From NCBI GenBank assembly GCA_016707445.1, contig JADJHR010000003.1, forward strand, positions 868,001-932,000: 64,000 nt of DNA, given 5' to 3'. Under the pieces are notes generated by a model that searched no databases, had not been told where the DNA came from, and worked only from the letters and a program-made list of their open reading frames with translations. The stretch comes from Rubrivivax sp. GTDB lineage: Bacteria > Pseudomonadota > Gammaproteobacteria > Burkholderiales > Burkholderiaceae_C. Position 1 is the stretch's first letter. Each line of letters begins with the position of its first letter. Position numbers and translations under genes: made by a program. Below are positions 37,548 through 50,246 of this stretch, piece after piece.

Positions 37548-38981
37548 TCAATGGCCAGCGCTGGCGCCGGTGCTGTCTTCGCCGGCCATCGGGGCTGCGT
37601 TCGCCGCGGTCAGGCCGGGCTTGCCGATCAGGGCCAGGCCGAGGTCGGCTTGCGCGATCCAGAAGTCGCGCAAAGCCTCGATGGTGCTGTTGACGCTGGC
37701 GATCTGCAGCCGCGCGTCGGCCAGCAGCTCGAACACGCCGATCAGCATGCCGTTGTAGCGCAGCAGGTTTTCGTCGGCGATCAGCTTGCGCAGCGGCAGC
37801 AGTACATCGCGCTGATGGATGGCGATGTCGTAGGCTGATCGATACGCGAAGTAGGCTTGCCGGACCTCAGAGCGTGCGTTGACTGCGGTCTCGGCGGCGC
37901 GGTTGACGGCCTGCAGGTAGACCGCCTCGGCTCGCGCCACGCGCGCAGCGCCCCAGTCGAACAAGGGCAGTTCGACCGCCACCTCCCAGCCGCGCTGGGT
38001 CGGCGCCTCGTTGCTGCCGTTGCGCAAGGCGCCCAATTCGAGCACGTTGACGAAGCGAGTCGTCTTCGTCAGCCCGAGGTTGCTGGCCATCTGCTCGGCT
38101 GCGAGCTTGGCAGCCTGAACATCAAGCCGCTGGGCCATGGCTGCCCGTTCGATGTCAGGCTGATCGGCCACGGTCCTGGGCAGGTCAGGCAGGCGCTCGG
38201 GCAGCTGGAACGCCGTCTGCTCGCCCCAGGTACCGAGTAGCCGGGTCAGACGCTCGCGCGTGGCACGCCGGGCCTGCTCGGCACGCGCCAGATTCAGCGA
38301 CGCGTCGACAGAGAAGGCCTGTTCGCGTGCATGCTGCAGCTTGCTGAAGTTGCCGATGCGCTGCATGCGTCGCGCCAGTTCCGCGCCGGCCTCGGCCGCC
38401 TGCTGCACCTGGCGCCGGTAGCGAACGGCTTCTTCGGAAGCCACGGCGTTGTAGTAGGCCTTTCGTGTGTCGGCAGCCAGCGACAGCACGCGCTGCGTCA
38501 CCCGGTGCTGGGTCTGCGCGAATCGGCGCGATTCCATCTCGGTGATCCAGGGCATCGCCAGCAGGCGCGCCAGGTTGAAGTGCAAGCCACGTTCGAGTTC
38601 GACTTCGTCGCCACGCCGCAAGCGCGCAAAGCTGTAGCCCGGATTGGGCAGACGTCCAGCCTGCACGAGTTCGGCTTCGCCGATGCCAAGCTCGGCAAAA
38701 TCGGCCTGCAGGCCGCGGTTGTTCAGCAGTGCCAGCTGCACGGCATCGTCCACTGTCAGCGGCCTGGCCAGCAGTGCGTCGACGCGCTGCGCGATCGCGC
38801 TGCGTTCGGTGTCGCTGCGTGCCCACTTCAGGTCTTTGTCCAGGTGCTGGCGCGCACTGCGTTCGACGACACCGAAGGCGCCGTCCGGGCTGAAGCTGGC
38901 GCAGCCGGCAAGCATGCTCAAGGCAGCCAGGCTGAGTGCCAAAGTCCCGCGGGGCCGTCGGTTCAAGGTTTCGATCGTCAT
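37548..38981 (-). CDS. TolC-family outer-membrane lipoprotein
   Basis: A 477-residue outer-membrane efflux-type protein. Its signal ends in the lipobox LAGC at about residue 27, so it is lipidated. Two tandem helical OEP repeats follow (LALLNNRGLQADFAELGIGEAELVQAGRLPNPGY marks the first; WEVAVELPLFDWGAARVARAEA opens the second). In metal-resistance operons such proteins (CusC/CzcC-like) form the exit duct, but no RND or fusion protein is nearby. In related Burkholderiales clusters a TolC-like protein directly precedes a multicopper oxidase. It ends 29 bp before that gene. Confidence 0.88.
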   Translation of the reverse strand: MTIETLNRRPRGTLALSLAALSMLAGCASFSPDGAFGVVERSARQHLDKDLKWARSDTERSAIAQRVDALLARPLTVDDAVQLALLNNRGLQADFAELGIGEAELVQAGRLPNPGYSFARLRRGDEVELERGLHFNLARLLAMPWITEMESRRFAQTQHRVTQRVLSLAADTRKAYYNAVASEEAVRYRRQVQQAAEAGAELARRMQRIGNFSKLQHAREQAFSVDASLNLARAEQARRATRERLTRLLGTWGEQTAFQLPERLPDLPRTVADQPDIERAAMAQRLDVQAAKLAAEQMASNLGLTKTTRFVNVLELGALRNGSNEAPTQRGWEVAVELPLFDWGAARVARAEAVYLQAVNRAAETAVNARSEVRQAYFAYRSAYDIAIHQRDVLLPLRKLIADENLLRYNGMLIGVFELLADARLQIASVNSTIEALRDFWIAQADLGLALIGKPGLTAANAAPMAGEDSTGASAGH

Positions 38982-38990
38982 GCGGTGGCC

Positions 38991-39305
38991 TCAGGGTTTG
39001 CGGGGGCTGCGCTCGGCGCCGGGCGGTGCCGATGGGGCAGCGTCAGGTCGGCTGGCTTCGCGCAGGTTGGCGCGCCAGCCTCCGATGCGGCCGACGATGT
39101 CGTTGGCTTCGCGCCAGGACAGCGGTTTGTCGTCGTCCAGGCGGCGGTGCGCTGCCAGCGATGAGCGGTAGATCAGCCTGGGCACCGACGTCTTGGCGTC
39201 GAGCGGGTCGGCGGCATGGGCGTCGCCTTGGCGCTGGGCCGCGGCCGACGATGCAGCGAACGTGCACAGCGCGGCCAGCAGCCAGCGAAGCAGAAATCGG
39301 GACAT
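38991..39305 (-). CDS. Small exported protein of unknown function in copper cluster
   Basis: A 104-residue protein with a clear signal peptide (MSRFLLRWLLAALCTFAASSAAA) and a mature part ending in a proline/arginine-rich tail. The mature segment VPRLIYRSSLAAHRRLDDDK and SWREANDIVGRIGGWRANLREA looks helical. I do not recognise the family. It is 9 bp upstream of the TolC-like gene and on the same strand, so it belongs to the copper operon, probably as its first gene. Confidence 0.75.
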   Translation of the reverse strand: MSRFLLRWLLAALCTFAASSAAAQRQGDAHAADPLDAKTSVPRLIYRSSLAAHRRLDDDKPLSWREANDIVGRIGGWRANLREASRPDAAPSAPPGAERSPRKP

Positions 39306-39422
39306 GCCATCCTCGCGATGGGAAATTCGGCACCGACTGCCGCGACAGCATCGCGGGCCGGATCGATCGTCGGTCATGCCTTCGGCCGGTGCGCAGCCGC
39401 ACCGGGCCAGGCGTGCCGACGT

Positions 39423-39821
39423 CTACGCGAGAAAAGGTCTGGGCGGTCGTTCGAGCCCGGCGAGGATCACGCCTGGGTACAAGGGCGCCGGTCCCGGCAG
39501 CGGCGCGGCGAAGCGGGTCGGCACCTGCGCGAAGGGGATGGGCATGGACAGGACCGCAACCGCACAGGCGTTGCCGCAGCATTTGAGCAAGGCGTGATCC
39601 TGGTGGACAGGCGCCGTATCGGTGGCGGCTGCAGCAGCACCCTGCGCGTGGTGGGCATGCTGGCCATGCGCTGCGGGATGCACCATCACGTCGCCTGGCG
39701 GCGCATGCTGCGCTGCCGCCTTGCCGCTGACGCAGCCCGGCAATCCACAGGCCGCCAGGCCCTGCAAGGGCAGGGACAGCACCAGCAGGCCGGTCAGCAG
39801 CGCGCGCAGCAGCTTCAACAT
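39423..39821 (-). CDS. Small exported His/Cys-rich protein, metal-related
   Basis: A 132-residue protein with an N-terminal hydrophobic signal (LLRALLTGLLVLSLPLQGLA). A histidine-rich run HPAAHGQHAHHAQGAAAA and a cysteine motif LKCCGNACAV follow. The pattern resembles short periplasmic metal-binding proteins such as CzcI or DUF2946-type proteins found near copper or cadmium genes. It lies 117 bp upstream of the previous small gene on the same strand. The start was taken as the first ATG that gives a signal peptide. Confidence 0.68.
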   Translation of the reverse strand: MLKLLRALLTGLLVLSLPLQGLAACGLPGCVSGKAAAQHAPPGDVMVHPAAHGQHAHHAQGAAAAATDTAPVHQDHALLKCCGNACAVAVLSMPIPFAQVPTRFAAPLPGPAPLYPGVILAGLERPPRPFLA

Positions 39822-39903
39822 CAGCAGCAGTTTAGCGCCGGCAAACCGGCCGCCGGTCTGAGCAAGCCCGGTACCCGGGCACCGATTCGCCGGAGCCGAA
39901 CGT

Positions 39904-41126
<1,223 letters not shown>

Positions 41127-41180
41127 GCCGATCTCCTGATTGCTGGGTTGCAATCTAGCCAGCACCCGCGGCCGGGGCAA

Positions 41181-42296
41181 TCACGTCGGGGACAAGCGGC
41201 TTGGCGTGTGCGCTGGGCGCGAACTGAAATGACCGACCATTGCGGTAGCGCAAAACGGGCACGCGCCGCTCGCGTCGAGTTCGTTGCGCACGATGCGGTA
41301 ACCGTCGCGCCGTATCAATGGCGCGCGGCAATCGCTGCAGAAGGTGCTTGTGCCTTCAACGTCACGCACGTTGCCGATATAGACATGCTGCAGCCCCGCA
41401 TCCTGACCGATGCGCCGCGCACGCTGCAGCGTGGCCGTCGGCGTGCGGGGCACGCGGTCGAGCTTGTAGTCGGGATGAAAGGCCGTGAAGTGCAAGGGCA
41501 GGTCGGCCCCCAGTTCCGTGGCCACCCAGTGCGTCAGCGACTGGAGCTCGGCCGTGCTGTCGTTCAGGCCCGGGATCAGCAGCGTGGTGATTTCCAGCCA
41601 GCAGGCCGATTCGTGTCGGATGTGCTGCAGCGTGTCGAGCACAGGTGCCAGGTGCGAGCCGGTCTGCTGCCGATAGAAATCGTCGCTGAAGGCCTTCAGG
41701 TCGACGTTGGCCGCGTCCATGCGGGCGAAGAACTCGCGTCGCGGTCCTGCGTGAATGTAGCCCGCGGTCACGGCCACGGTGTGGATGCCCAGCGCATGGC
41801 AGGCGTCGGCCGTGTCCATCGCATATTCGGCAAAGATCACCGGGTCGTTGTAGGTGAACGCCACGCTGGCCGCGCCTCGGGACAGCGCGGCGTGCGCGAC
41901 CTGCTGGGGCGACGCCCGGTCCTGCAGGCGGTCCATCTCGCGGCTCTTGGAGATGTCCCAGTTCTGGCAGAACTTGCAGGCCAGGTTGCAGCCGGCAGTG
42001 CCGAACGACAGCACGCCCGAGCCGGGATGAAAGTGGTGCAGGGGCTTCTTCTCGATCGGATCGATCGCGAAGCCCGAACTGCGGCCGTAGGCAGTCAGCA
42101 CCATGCCGTCGCCCTGGCGCTGGCGCACGAAACACAGGCCGCGCTGGCCCTCGTGCAGCCGGCAGTCGCGCGGGCACAGGTCGCATTGCAGGCGGCCATC
42201 GTCCAGACGCTGCCACCAGCGGGCAGGGTGCGCCTGCGCGAGCGGCGGCTCAGCCAGCCCGCCAGCACGCGGTCCGGCCTCAGTGGCGATCGCCAT
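41181..42296 (-). CDS. AmmeMemoRadiSam system radical SAM enzyme
   Basis: A 371-residue radical SAM protein. The cluster motif is CNLACKFCQNW (CX3CX2C) at about residues 103-113, preceded by a cysteine-rich N-terminal region CDLCPRDCRLHEGQRGLC. Further motifs are TYNDPVIFAEYAMD and VTAGYIHAG, and a C-terminal knuckle of CxxC pairs (FCSDCRAP, CPFCATAM). This arrangement is the TIGRFAM class found with MEMO1 and AMMECR1 proteins. The reaction is unknown. The start is the ATG for MAIATEAGPR. Its first 17 bases overlap the end of the Memo/AMMECR1 fusion gene. Confidence 0.88.
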   Translation of the reverse strand: MAIATEAGPRAGGLAEPPLAQAHPARWWQRLDDGRLQCDLCPRDCRLHEGQRGLCFVRQRQGDGMVLTAYGRSSGFAIDPIEKKPLHHFHPGSGVLSFGTAGCNLACKFCQNWDISKSREMDRLQDRASPQQVAHAALSRGAASVAFTYNDPVIFAEYAMDTADACHALGIHTVAVTAGYIHAGPRREFFARMDAANVDLKAFSDDFYRQQTGSHLAPVLDTLQHIRHESACWLEITTLLIPGLNDSTAELQSLTHWVATELGADLPLHFTAFHPDYKLDRVPRTPTATLQRARRIGQDAGLQHVYIGNVRDVEGTSTFCSDCRAPLIRRDGYRIVRNELDASGACPFCATAMVGHFSSRPAHTPSRLSPT

Positions 42297-43743
42297 GCGG
42301 CGGATCCTGGAACGAACTGACCGGGAAGCGCCAGAGCTCGATGTCACCGGCCCAGAACTCAGGCGGCAGTCTGGCCTTGCGCAGCAGCGCCTGCAGGAAC
42401 TCCTGCGGCTGCTGCAGCACCGACCAGACCTGTGGCAAGAATGTGCCGTGGCGGCGGCGCCAGCGCAGCGCCACGCCGTCGACTCCCGGGCGCAGTGCCG
42501 CCGCCGCCTGATCCAGTGTGGCCGCCGCCGACAAGCGTTCCAGCGGGCCCAGCACCGAGACCTCGATGCGCAGGCCGGGCCACTCGGCAGCGCTCAGCGC
42601 GCTGAAGCGGGGGTCGGTGAATGCCGCGGCGTGCGCGTTGGCGCGCACGTCGTCACCCAGCGGACAGTGGGCTGCAAGGTGGCCGACACAGCCGCGCAGC
42701 CGGCCCTGGGCGTCGTGCAGGGTGACGAAACTGGCCCCGGGCAGCGCCAGCGCCGGGTGCGCCGCGGGTGTGGTTGCGGGCGTGGGTTCTGGTGTGAGCG
42801 CGGGCAACAACAGCGTCTTGGCGATCTCGGCACGCGCCGTCGCCAGCAGCGCCGGGCCGAACTCGAGATCGCGGTCGGCTGCAAACGACCCGGCGGCATC
42901 GTCCGTATCACCGTCGGGCGTTGGGTCGGGGCCTTCCGGTGCGGCTTCGAACACGATTGCGCCATAACCCACCACGCGATCGGGATCGGTGCCGGCCGTG
43001 TCGGCCGAGTTGCGCATGTCGAGCAGCTGCGGCCGCAGACCATGGCGTCGCGCCGCGCGCAACGCGCCGTTCAACGAGCGTGCGCCACAGGCCTCGTCAC
43101 CGCGCAGGTCGTCGGCGAAGTTCAGGATGCGCAGCACGGTCTGGCGGTCCAGCTCGCAGGCCTGCTCATAGGGCCGGTAGTGCGAGAGGTCGGTGCTGAT
43201 CACGATCAGCGTCTCATCGTCGCCCCACAGCCGCTCAATCACGGCGTCGACCTCGTGCGGTTGGGCGTCGCCCACCGCCAGCGGCACCAGACTGAAGGCA
43301 TTGCCCAGCACGATCTGCAGGAACGGCAATTGAACTTCGATCGCGTGCTCGAGCGCGTGCGCCTGGTCGCTGACCCCGACCTGCGGCAGCGAGGCAATCA
43401 GCGCCAGCGCGTCATGATCGACCGTCACCCGGCCCAGCGGGGTTTCGAAAGCGTCGACCGTGGGCACCACCAGGCCGCGCACCGCCACCAGATGGGTCGG
43501 CGCCAGCAGCACGACCCGGCGCACGCGTCCTCGCAGCGGCGTCAACAACGCATACGCGCTGGCGGCCACGTCGCCGGAATAGACATAGCCGGCATGCGGC
43601 ACCACCAGCAGCTTGGGGGTCCCGTGCAGCGCATGGTCGGGCGTGGCGGCGTGGCCCAGGTGCGCCACCACCGCGGCCTGCAGTGCGCGCGCGGTGTCGG
43701 GATAAAAGCGGCCGGCCACGGCGGCCCGGCGAATCTGCGGCAT
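42280..43743 (-). CDS. Fused MEMO1-AMMECR1 protein (AmmeMemoRadiSam)
   Basis: A 487-residue fusion. Residues about 1-285 are a MEMO1-type dioxygenase-fold domain: RRAAVAGRFYPDTARALQ, VVPHAGYVYSGDVAASAY, HALEHAIEVQLPFLQ, STDLSHYRPYEQA, with conserved histidines. Residues about 310-487 are AMMECR1: FVTLHDAQGRLRGCVGHL and AFTDPRFSALSAAEW. The three proteins MEMO1, AMMECR1 and the radical SAM enzyme always travel together; here two are fused. The function of the system is unknown. The ATG at 43743 is chosen since the domain starts there; an earlier ATG gives a 24-residue extension. Confidence 0.9.
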   Translation of the reverse strand: MPQIRRAAVAGRFYPDTARALQAAVVAHLGHAATPDHALHGTPKLLVVPHAGYVYSGDVAASAYALLTPLRGRVRRVVLLAPTHLVAVRGLVVPTVDAFETPLGRVTVDHDALALIASLPQVGVSDQAHALEHAIEVQLPFLQIVLGNAFSLVPLAVGDAQPHEVDAVIERLWGDDETLIVISTDLSHYRPYEQACELDRQTVLRILNFADDLRGDEACGARSLNGALRAARRHGLRPQLLDMRNSADTAGTDPDRVVGYGAIVFEAAPEGPDPTPDGDTDDAAGSFAADRDLEFGPALLATARAEIAKTLLLPALTPEPTPATTPAAHPALALPGASFVTLHDAQGRLRGCVGHLAAHCPLGDDVRANAHAAAFTDPRFSALSAAEWPGLRIEVSVLGPLERLSAAATLDQAAAALRPGVDGVALRWRRRHGTFLPQVWSVLQQPQEFLQALLRKARLPPEFWAGDIELWRFPVSSFQDPPHGDRH

Positions 43744-43860
43744 CAGGTGATCTCCACAACGCCAGTGTGGACCCCTGCGCACAAAGATCAAGGGCGCACC
43801 GTTGTCGATGCTCAATTCACCTCGATGTCGCCGCGTTCCACGGCGCCTCCGCCGACCCGC

Positions 43861-44838
43861 TTAGACGGGTTTGGCGCCGCTGGCCTTGACCACGCCCTCG
43901 TAGCGTTGCCATTCCCGCTGGATCAGCGTGGCGAACTGCTCGGGCGTGCTCGGCCGCGGCTCAGCCAGCATCTGTGCGTAGCGCGACTTGATGTCGGGGC
44001 TTTCCAGGGCGGCAACGAAGGCGCTGTTCAGTCGGGTCACGATGTCCTTGGGCGTTCCTGCAGGCGCGATCAGTCCCCACCAGGTGTCGATCTCGAAGCC
44101 CGGGAAGGTTTCGGCGATGGTCGGCACCTCGGGCAGAAAGCTGCTGCGCTGCGCGGTGGTGACGGCCAGCGGCACGATCTTGCCCGCGCGGATGTTGGGG
44201 CCTACCGTGGCCAGGTTGTCCAGCGTGTAGTCGACCTGGCCGGCCAGCAGTGCCAGCTGCGACGGCGCGCCGCCGCCGTAGGGGATGTGCACGGCGAAGT
44301 AGCCGGCCCTGGACTTGAAGATCTCACCGCCCAGATGGCCGGCACTGCCATTGCCGCCGCTGCCGTAGTTCAGCTTGGCCGGGTTGGCGCGCGCATAGGC
44401 CAGAAAGTCCTTCAGGCTGCTGATCTTCAAGCGCCTTGCGGTGTCGGCGTTCATCACCAGCACATTGGGAATGCGCACCACCTGGGTGATGGGCGCAAAG
44501 TCCTTGATCGGATGGTAGGGCAGCTTGGCGAACAGCCAGGGGTTGATGGCGTGCATGGCCACCGCAGCCACACCCAGCGTGTGACCGTCGGGAGCGGACT
44601 TGGCCACCAGGTCGACACCGATGCCGCCGCCGCCGCCGGGCCGGTTCTCGATCACGATCGTGCCCAGTGCGTCGCGCGACTTCTCGGCGATCAGCCGGAT
44701 CGTCTGGTCGATCGGCCCGCCCGGTGCGAAGGGCACGATGATGCGGATGGGTCTGGCGCTGGCCTGTGCCCGCACGGTGGGGGTGGCGGCGCTGGCGGCA
44801 CCAGCGGCCAGGGCACAAAGGATGTCGCGTCGTTGCAT
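43861..44838 (-). CDS. Bug-family tripartite tricarboxylate transporter receptor
   Basis: A 325-residue periplasmic solute receptor. A twin-arginine-like or Sec signal lies at residues 1-25 (MQRRDILCALAAGAASAA). The family core is IIVPFAPGGPIDQTIRLIAEKSRDAL, ENRPGGGGGIGVDLVAKSAPDGHTL and VDYTLDNLATVGPNIRAGKI. Bug receptors bind carboxylates and are greatly expanded in Burkholderiales. No TctA/TctB membrane genes are beside it, which is usual for orphan Bug proteins. Ligand unknown. Confidence 0.92.
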   Translation of the reverse strand: MQRRDILCALAAGAASAATPTVRAQASARPIRIIVPFAPGGPIDQTIRLIAEKSRDALGTIVIENRPGGGGGIGVDLVAKSAPDGHTLGVAAVAMHAINPWLFAKLPYHPIKDFAPITQVVRIPNVLVMNADTARRLKISSLKDFLAYARANPAKLNYGSGGNGSAGHLGGEIFKSRAGYFAVHIPYGGGAPSQLALLAGQVDYTLDNLATVGPNIRAGKIVPLAVTTAQRSSFLPEVPTIAETFPGFEIDTWWGLIAPAGTPKDIVTRLNSAFVAALESPDIKSRYAQMLAEPRPSTPEQFATLIQREWQRYEGVVKASGAKPV

Positions 44839-44917
44839 GCTGGGGGTCTCCGGTCAGGGCAATCGTTCGATCGTAGGCCCAAGTCGGCCTTGCATCCCCG
44901 AAGGGTGGCGCCACGCC

Positions 44918-46873
44918 TCAGGCCTTGCCGGCCAGTGCCAGCGCGATGCGGTTGCGCGGCACGCGCGGCTTGGGCACGGCCAGGTCGAACCAGCTGCGCA
45001 CGTCCTGGTCGAGCCCGATGCCGTGCATGTAGTTGTAGATGGCCTTCTTCAGCCCTGCGCCCAGCGCGTCGTGGTCGACCCCGGTGGGGTCGATGAAGGC
45101 GACGTCGTTCTTCGCAAATCCGCCGTCTGGCAGCGGCTGCAGCGTGACACCGAAGCGTTCGGGTTGCATGCCCACAGGCGAGTGCACGGTGCAGGCGAAA
45201 CGGTGGAAGAAACCCGACTGGATGCAGCCCTGGGCGAACAGCTGGCGCACGTATTCCAGCGCGTCGACGGTGTCCTGCACCGTCTGCGTCGGAAAGCCGT
45301 ACATCAGGTAGGCGTGAACCAGGATGCCGGCGTCGCTGAAACCCTTGGTCACGCGCGCCACCTGCTCCACCGAGACGCCCTTGTTCATCAGCGTCAGCAG
45401 GCGGTCCGACGCCACCTCCAGCCCGCCCGAGATCGCGATGCAGCCGCTGTCGGCCAACTGCTGGCACAGCGCCGGGTTGAACGATTTCTCGAAGCGCACG
45501 TTGCCCCACCACGAGATCGACAGCTGGCGCCGCTGCAGTTCGGCCGCCAGCGCCTTCAGCGATTTGGGCGGTGCGGCCTCGTCGACGAAGTGGAAGCCGG
45601 TCTGGCCGGTTTCGGCGACGATGGTCTCGATGCGGTCGACCAGGGTCTCGGCGCTGGCCGCGTCGTAGCGCGAGATGTAGTCCAGCCCGACGTCGCAGAA
45701 ACTGCATTTCTTCCAGTAGCAGCCGAGCGCCACGGTCAGCTTGTTCCAGCGCCCGTCGGACCACAGCCGGTGCATGGGGTTGAGCATGTCCAGCAGCGAC
45801 AGGTAGCGGTCCAGCGGCAGGCCGTCCCAGGTCGGGGTGCCGACCTCGGCAAAGGGCACCTCGGGCTCGGCGAGATTGACATAGCGCACCTGACCGCCGT
45901 CGCGCACGAAGCAGCGCACCAGGCGGCTGCGACTGCGGCGGCCCTGCAGGTGTTCCAGCAGCGCCAGCAGCGGTCTTTCGCCGGCGTCCAGGGTGACGAA
46001 GTCGAAATGGTCGAAGACGCGCGGGTCGCTCAGCTTGCGCAGTTCGGTGTTGACGAAGCCGCCACCCAGCGCCAGGGCAATCTGTGGATGCTGGGCCTTG
46101 ATGGTCTGCGCGATGCGAAAGGCGGCGTAGACGGCGCCCGGGAAGGGCACCGACACCAGCACCAGCGTGGGCGCATGGCGGTCGATGACGGCCAGCGTGA
46201 GGCGCTGCAGCAGGCGGTCGATCAGGTTGGGCGGCGCGGCCAGGGCCTGCGCCAGCGGGTCGAACGTGGCCTGGCTCTGCGCCAGGCTTTCGGCGTAGCG
46301 AACGAACTCGAAGCGGGGGTCGATGGCCTCGCGCAGCACGTCGGCGATGTCGTTCAGGTACAGCGTCGCCAGGTGGCGCGCCCGGTCCTGCACACCGAGC
46401 GTGCCGAAGGCCCAGGCCATGGGGTCACCGCCGTCGGGGTCGACGTAGACCTCGAGTGTCTCGAAGCGTGGTCCCTCGGGCAGAAAGCGACGGCTGCAGA
46501 TGCGGTGCGCCAGCGTGGCGTCCCGGCCTTGCAGGAAGGCGACCGTGGCGTCGATGGTGGACCGGTAGCGCTCGAACTCGGCGCAGAAGGCCTGCGTACG
46601 CGCACCCTGTGGGCCAGCTTGCGCCATCACCTCGTCATGTACCGCACCCAGGCCCGACGCGCACAGCAGGTCCAGCGCCAGCGCCAGTGCCAGGTCCTCC
46701 TGCACCGCGTCGATGCCGCGCGAGCGCAGAAAGCCGCTCAGGTAGGCGGTCGACGGGTAGGGCGTGTTGAGCTGCGTCATCGGGGCGATGAGCGACAGCA
46801 CACGCGGTACCGGGGCGGGTTTGACGTCGGGCGTTGCGGACAAGGCGGCAGCCTGTGGAAGCGATCGCCACAT
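44918..46873 (-). CDS. B12-binding-domain-type radical SAM protein
   Basis: A 651-residue protein. A cobalamin-binding-like Rossmann domain covers about residues 1-290 (LNTPYPSTAYLSGFLRSRGI; ALALGGGFVNTELR). The radical SAM domain follows with ALGCYWKKCSFCDVGL, in which the cysteines are spaced CX4CX2C instead of the common CX3CX2C. FHFVDEAAPPKSLKALA and ISGGLEVASDRLLTLMNKGV are further core segments. Related proteins act in methylation or in peptide and cofactor maturation. Substrate unknown. It lies upstream of the Bug gene but 80 bp away, so co-transcription is uncertain. Confidence 0.82.
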   Translation of the reverse strand: MWRSLPQAAALSATPDVKPAPVPRVLSLIAPMTQLNTPYPSTAYLSGFLRSRGIDAVQEDLALALALDLLCASGLGAVHDEVMAQAGPQGARTQAFCAEFERYRSTIDATVAFLQGRDATLAHRICSRRFLPEGPRFETLEVYVDPDGGDPMAWAFGTLGVQDRARHLATLYLNDIADVLREAIDPRFEFVRYAESLAQSQATFDPLAQALAAPPNLIDRLLQRLTLAVIDRHAPTLVLVSVPFPGAVYAAFRIAQTIKAQHPQIALALGGGFVNTELRKLSDPRVFDHFDFVTLDAGERPLLALLEHLQGRRSRSRLVRCFVRDGGQVRYVNLAEPEVPFAEVGTPTWDGLPLDRYLSLLDMLNPMHRLWSDGRWNKLTVALGCYWKKCSFCDVGLDYISRYDAASAETLVDRIETIVAETGQTGFHFVDEAAPPKSLKALAAELQRRQLSISWWGNVRFEKSFNPALCQQLADSGCIAISGGLEVASDRLLTLMNKGVSVEQVARVTKGFSDAGILVHAYLMYGFPTQTVQDTVDALEYVRQLFAQGCIQSGFFHRFACTVHSPVGMQPERFGVTLQPLPDGGFAKNDVAFIDPTGVDHDALGAGLKKAIYNYMHGIGLDQDVRSWFDLAVPKPRVPRNRIALALAGKA

Positions 46874-46908
46874 TGTCGGCCAGCGCTGCTGCAGGCGACG
46901 TGGACAAC

Positions 46909-46935
46909 AAAAAGGGGCCAGCGTGTGCTGGCCCC
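46909..46935 (-). terminator. Rho-independent terminator after hppA
   Basis: A 9-bp perfect stem (GGGGCCAGC / GCTGGCCCC), 4-base loop and a run of five T on the minus strand, located 26 bp after the hppA stop. Confidence 0.9.
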
Positions 46936-46960
46936 GATGGGGAGGTCAGTGCGCAGCAGG

Positions 46961-49414
<2,454 letters not shown>

Positions 49415-49670
49415 GGAGAGATCTCCTTCCTCGTTCGGATCGTTGTGATGAATGCTGTTGGCTGTTGCACCGGGATGGCCCGAACTCTGGCTGAGAGGCC
49501 CGGCGCGCCGCGTGCGGATGCTAAGGGATAGCCCGCCCCCTCCGCGACGGGATTTCCCGAGCGCTTGTTTTTGCCCGGAAAGCAGCCGCACCGGCATCAC
49601 ATGACGCATGTGTCAGGCCGTGGCAAGGCCGATGCCTAGAATCCGCGCTGCGCCAACCCGAGACATCCCC

Positions 49671-50213
49671 ATGAGCCTGCACAACGTGACCCCGGGGGCC
49701 AAGGCACCCGAAGAGTTCAACGTGATCATCGAGATTCCGATGAACGCCGATCCGGTCAAGTACGAAGTCGACGAAGAGAGCGGCGCCCTGTTTGTCGACC
49801 GCTTCATGGCCACGTCGATGCACTACCCGTGCAACTACGGTTACATCCCGAACACCCTGGCCGACGACGGCGACCCGGTCGACGTGCTGGTGATCACGCC
49901 AGTGCCTTTGCTCTCGGGTGTGGTAGTGACCTGCCGGGCGCTGGGCGTGCTGAAGATGGAAGACGAGGCTGGCGGCGACAACAAGCTGGTGGCGGTGCCG
50001 ATCGACAAGATCCTGTCGATCTATTCGCAATGGCAGAAGATCGAGGATCTGAACCCGATGCGGCTGCGCACGATCCAGCATTTCTTCGAGCACTACAAGG
50101 ACCTGGAGCAAGGCAAATGGGTCAAGGTGCTGGGCTGGGAAGGCCCTGAGAGCGCGCGGCGTGATGTCATCGAAGGCATCGAAGCCTGGACCAAGGTCAA
50201 CGTCACGGGGTGA
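49671..50213 (+). CDS. ppa: Soluble inorganic pyrophosphatase
   Basis: A 180-residue family I pyrophosphatase. The substrate/metal motifs EIPMNADPVKYEVDEESG, DGDPVDVLVITP (the acidic signature) and KIEDLNPMR are all intact, and length is normal. It hydrolyses pyrophosphate released by biosynthesis. It is divergent from the membrane pyrophosphatase with 256 bp between starts. The start ATG is the first consistent with the family. Confidence 0.97.
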   Translation: MSLHNVTPGAKAPEEFNVIIEIPMNADPVKYEVDEESGALFVDRFMATSMHYPCNYGYIPNTLADDGDPVDVLVITPVPLLSGVVVTCRALGVLKMEDEAGGDNKLVAVPIDKILSIYSQWQKIEDLNPMRLRTIQHFFEHYKDLEQGKWVKVLGWEGPESARRDVIEGIEAWTKVNVTG

Positions 50214-50246
50214 TCCGCGGCTGCCGCGGCGGCCGCCCTTCGAGAT

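Noticed and set aside
42103..45096. Plus-strand open frame of about 1,000 codons
   Set aside because: Shadow of the AmmeMemoRadiSam and Bug genes; repetitive His/Gln/Arg composition and no domain.
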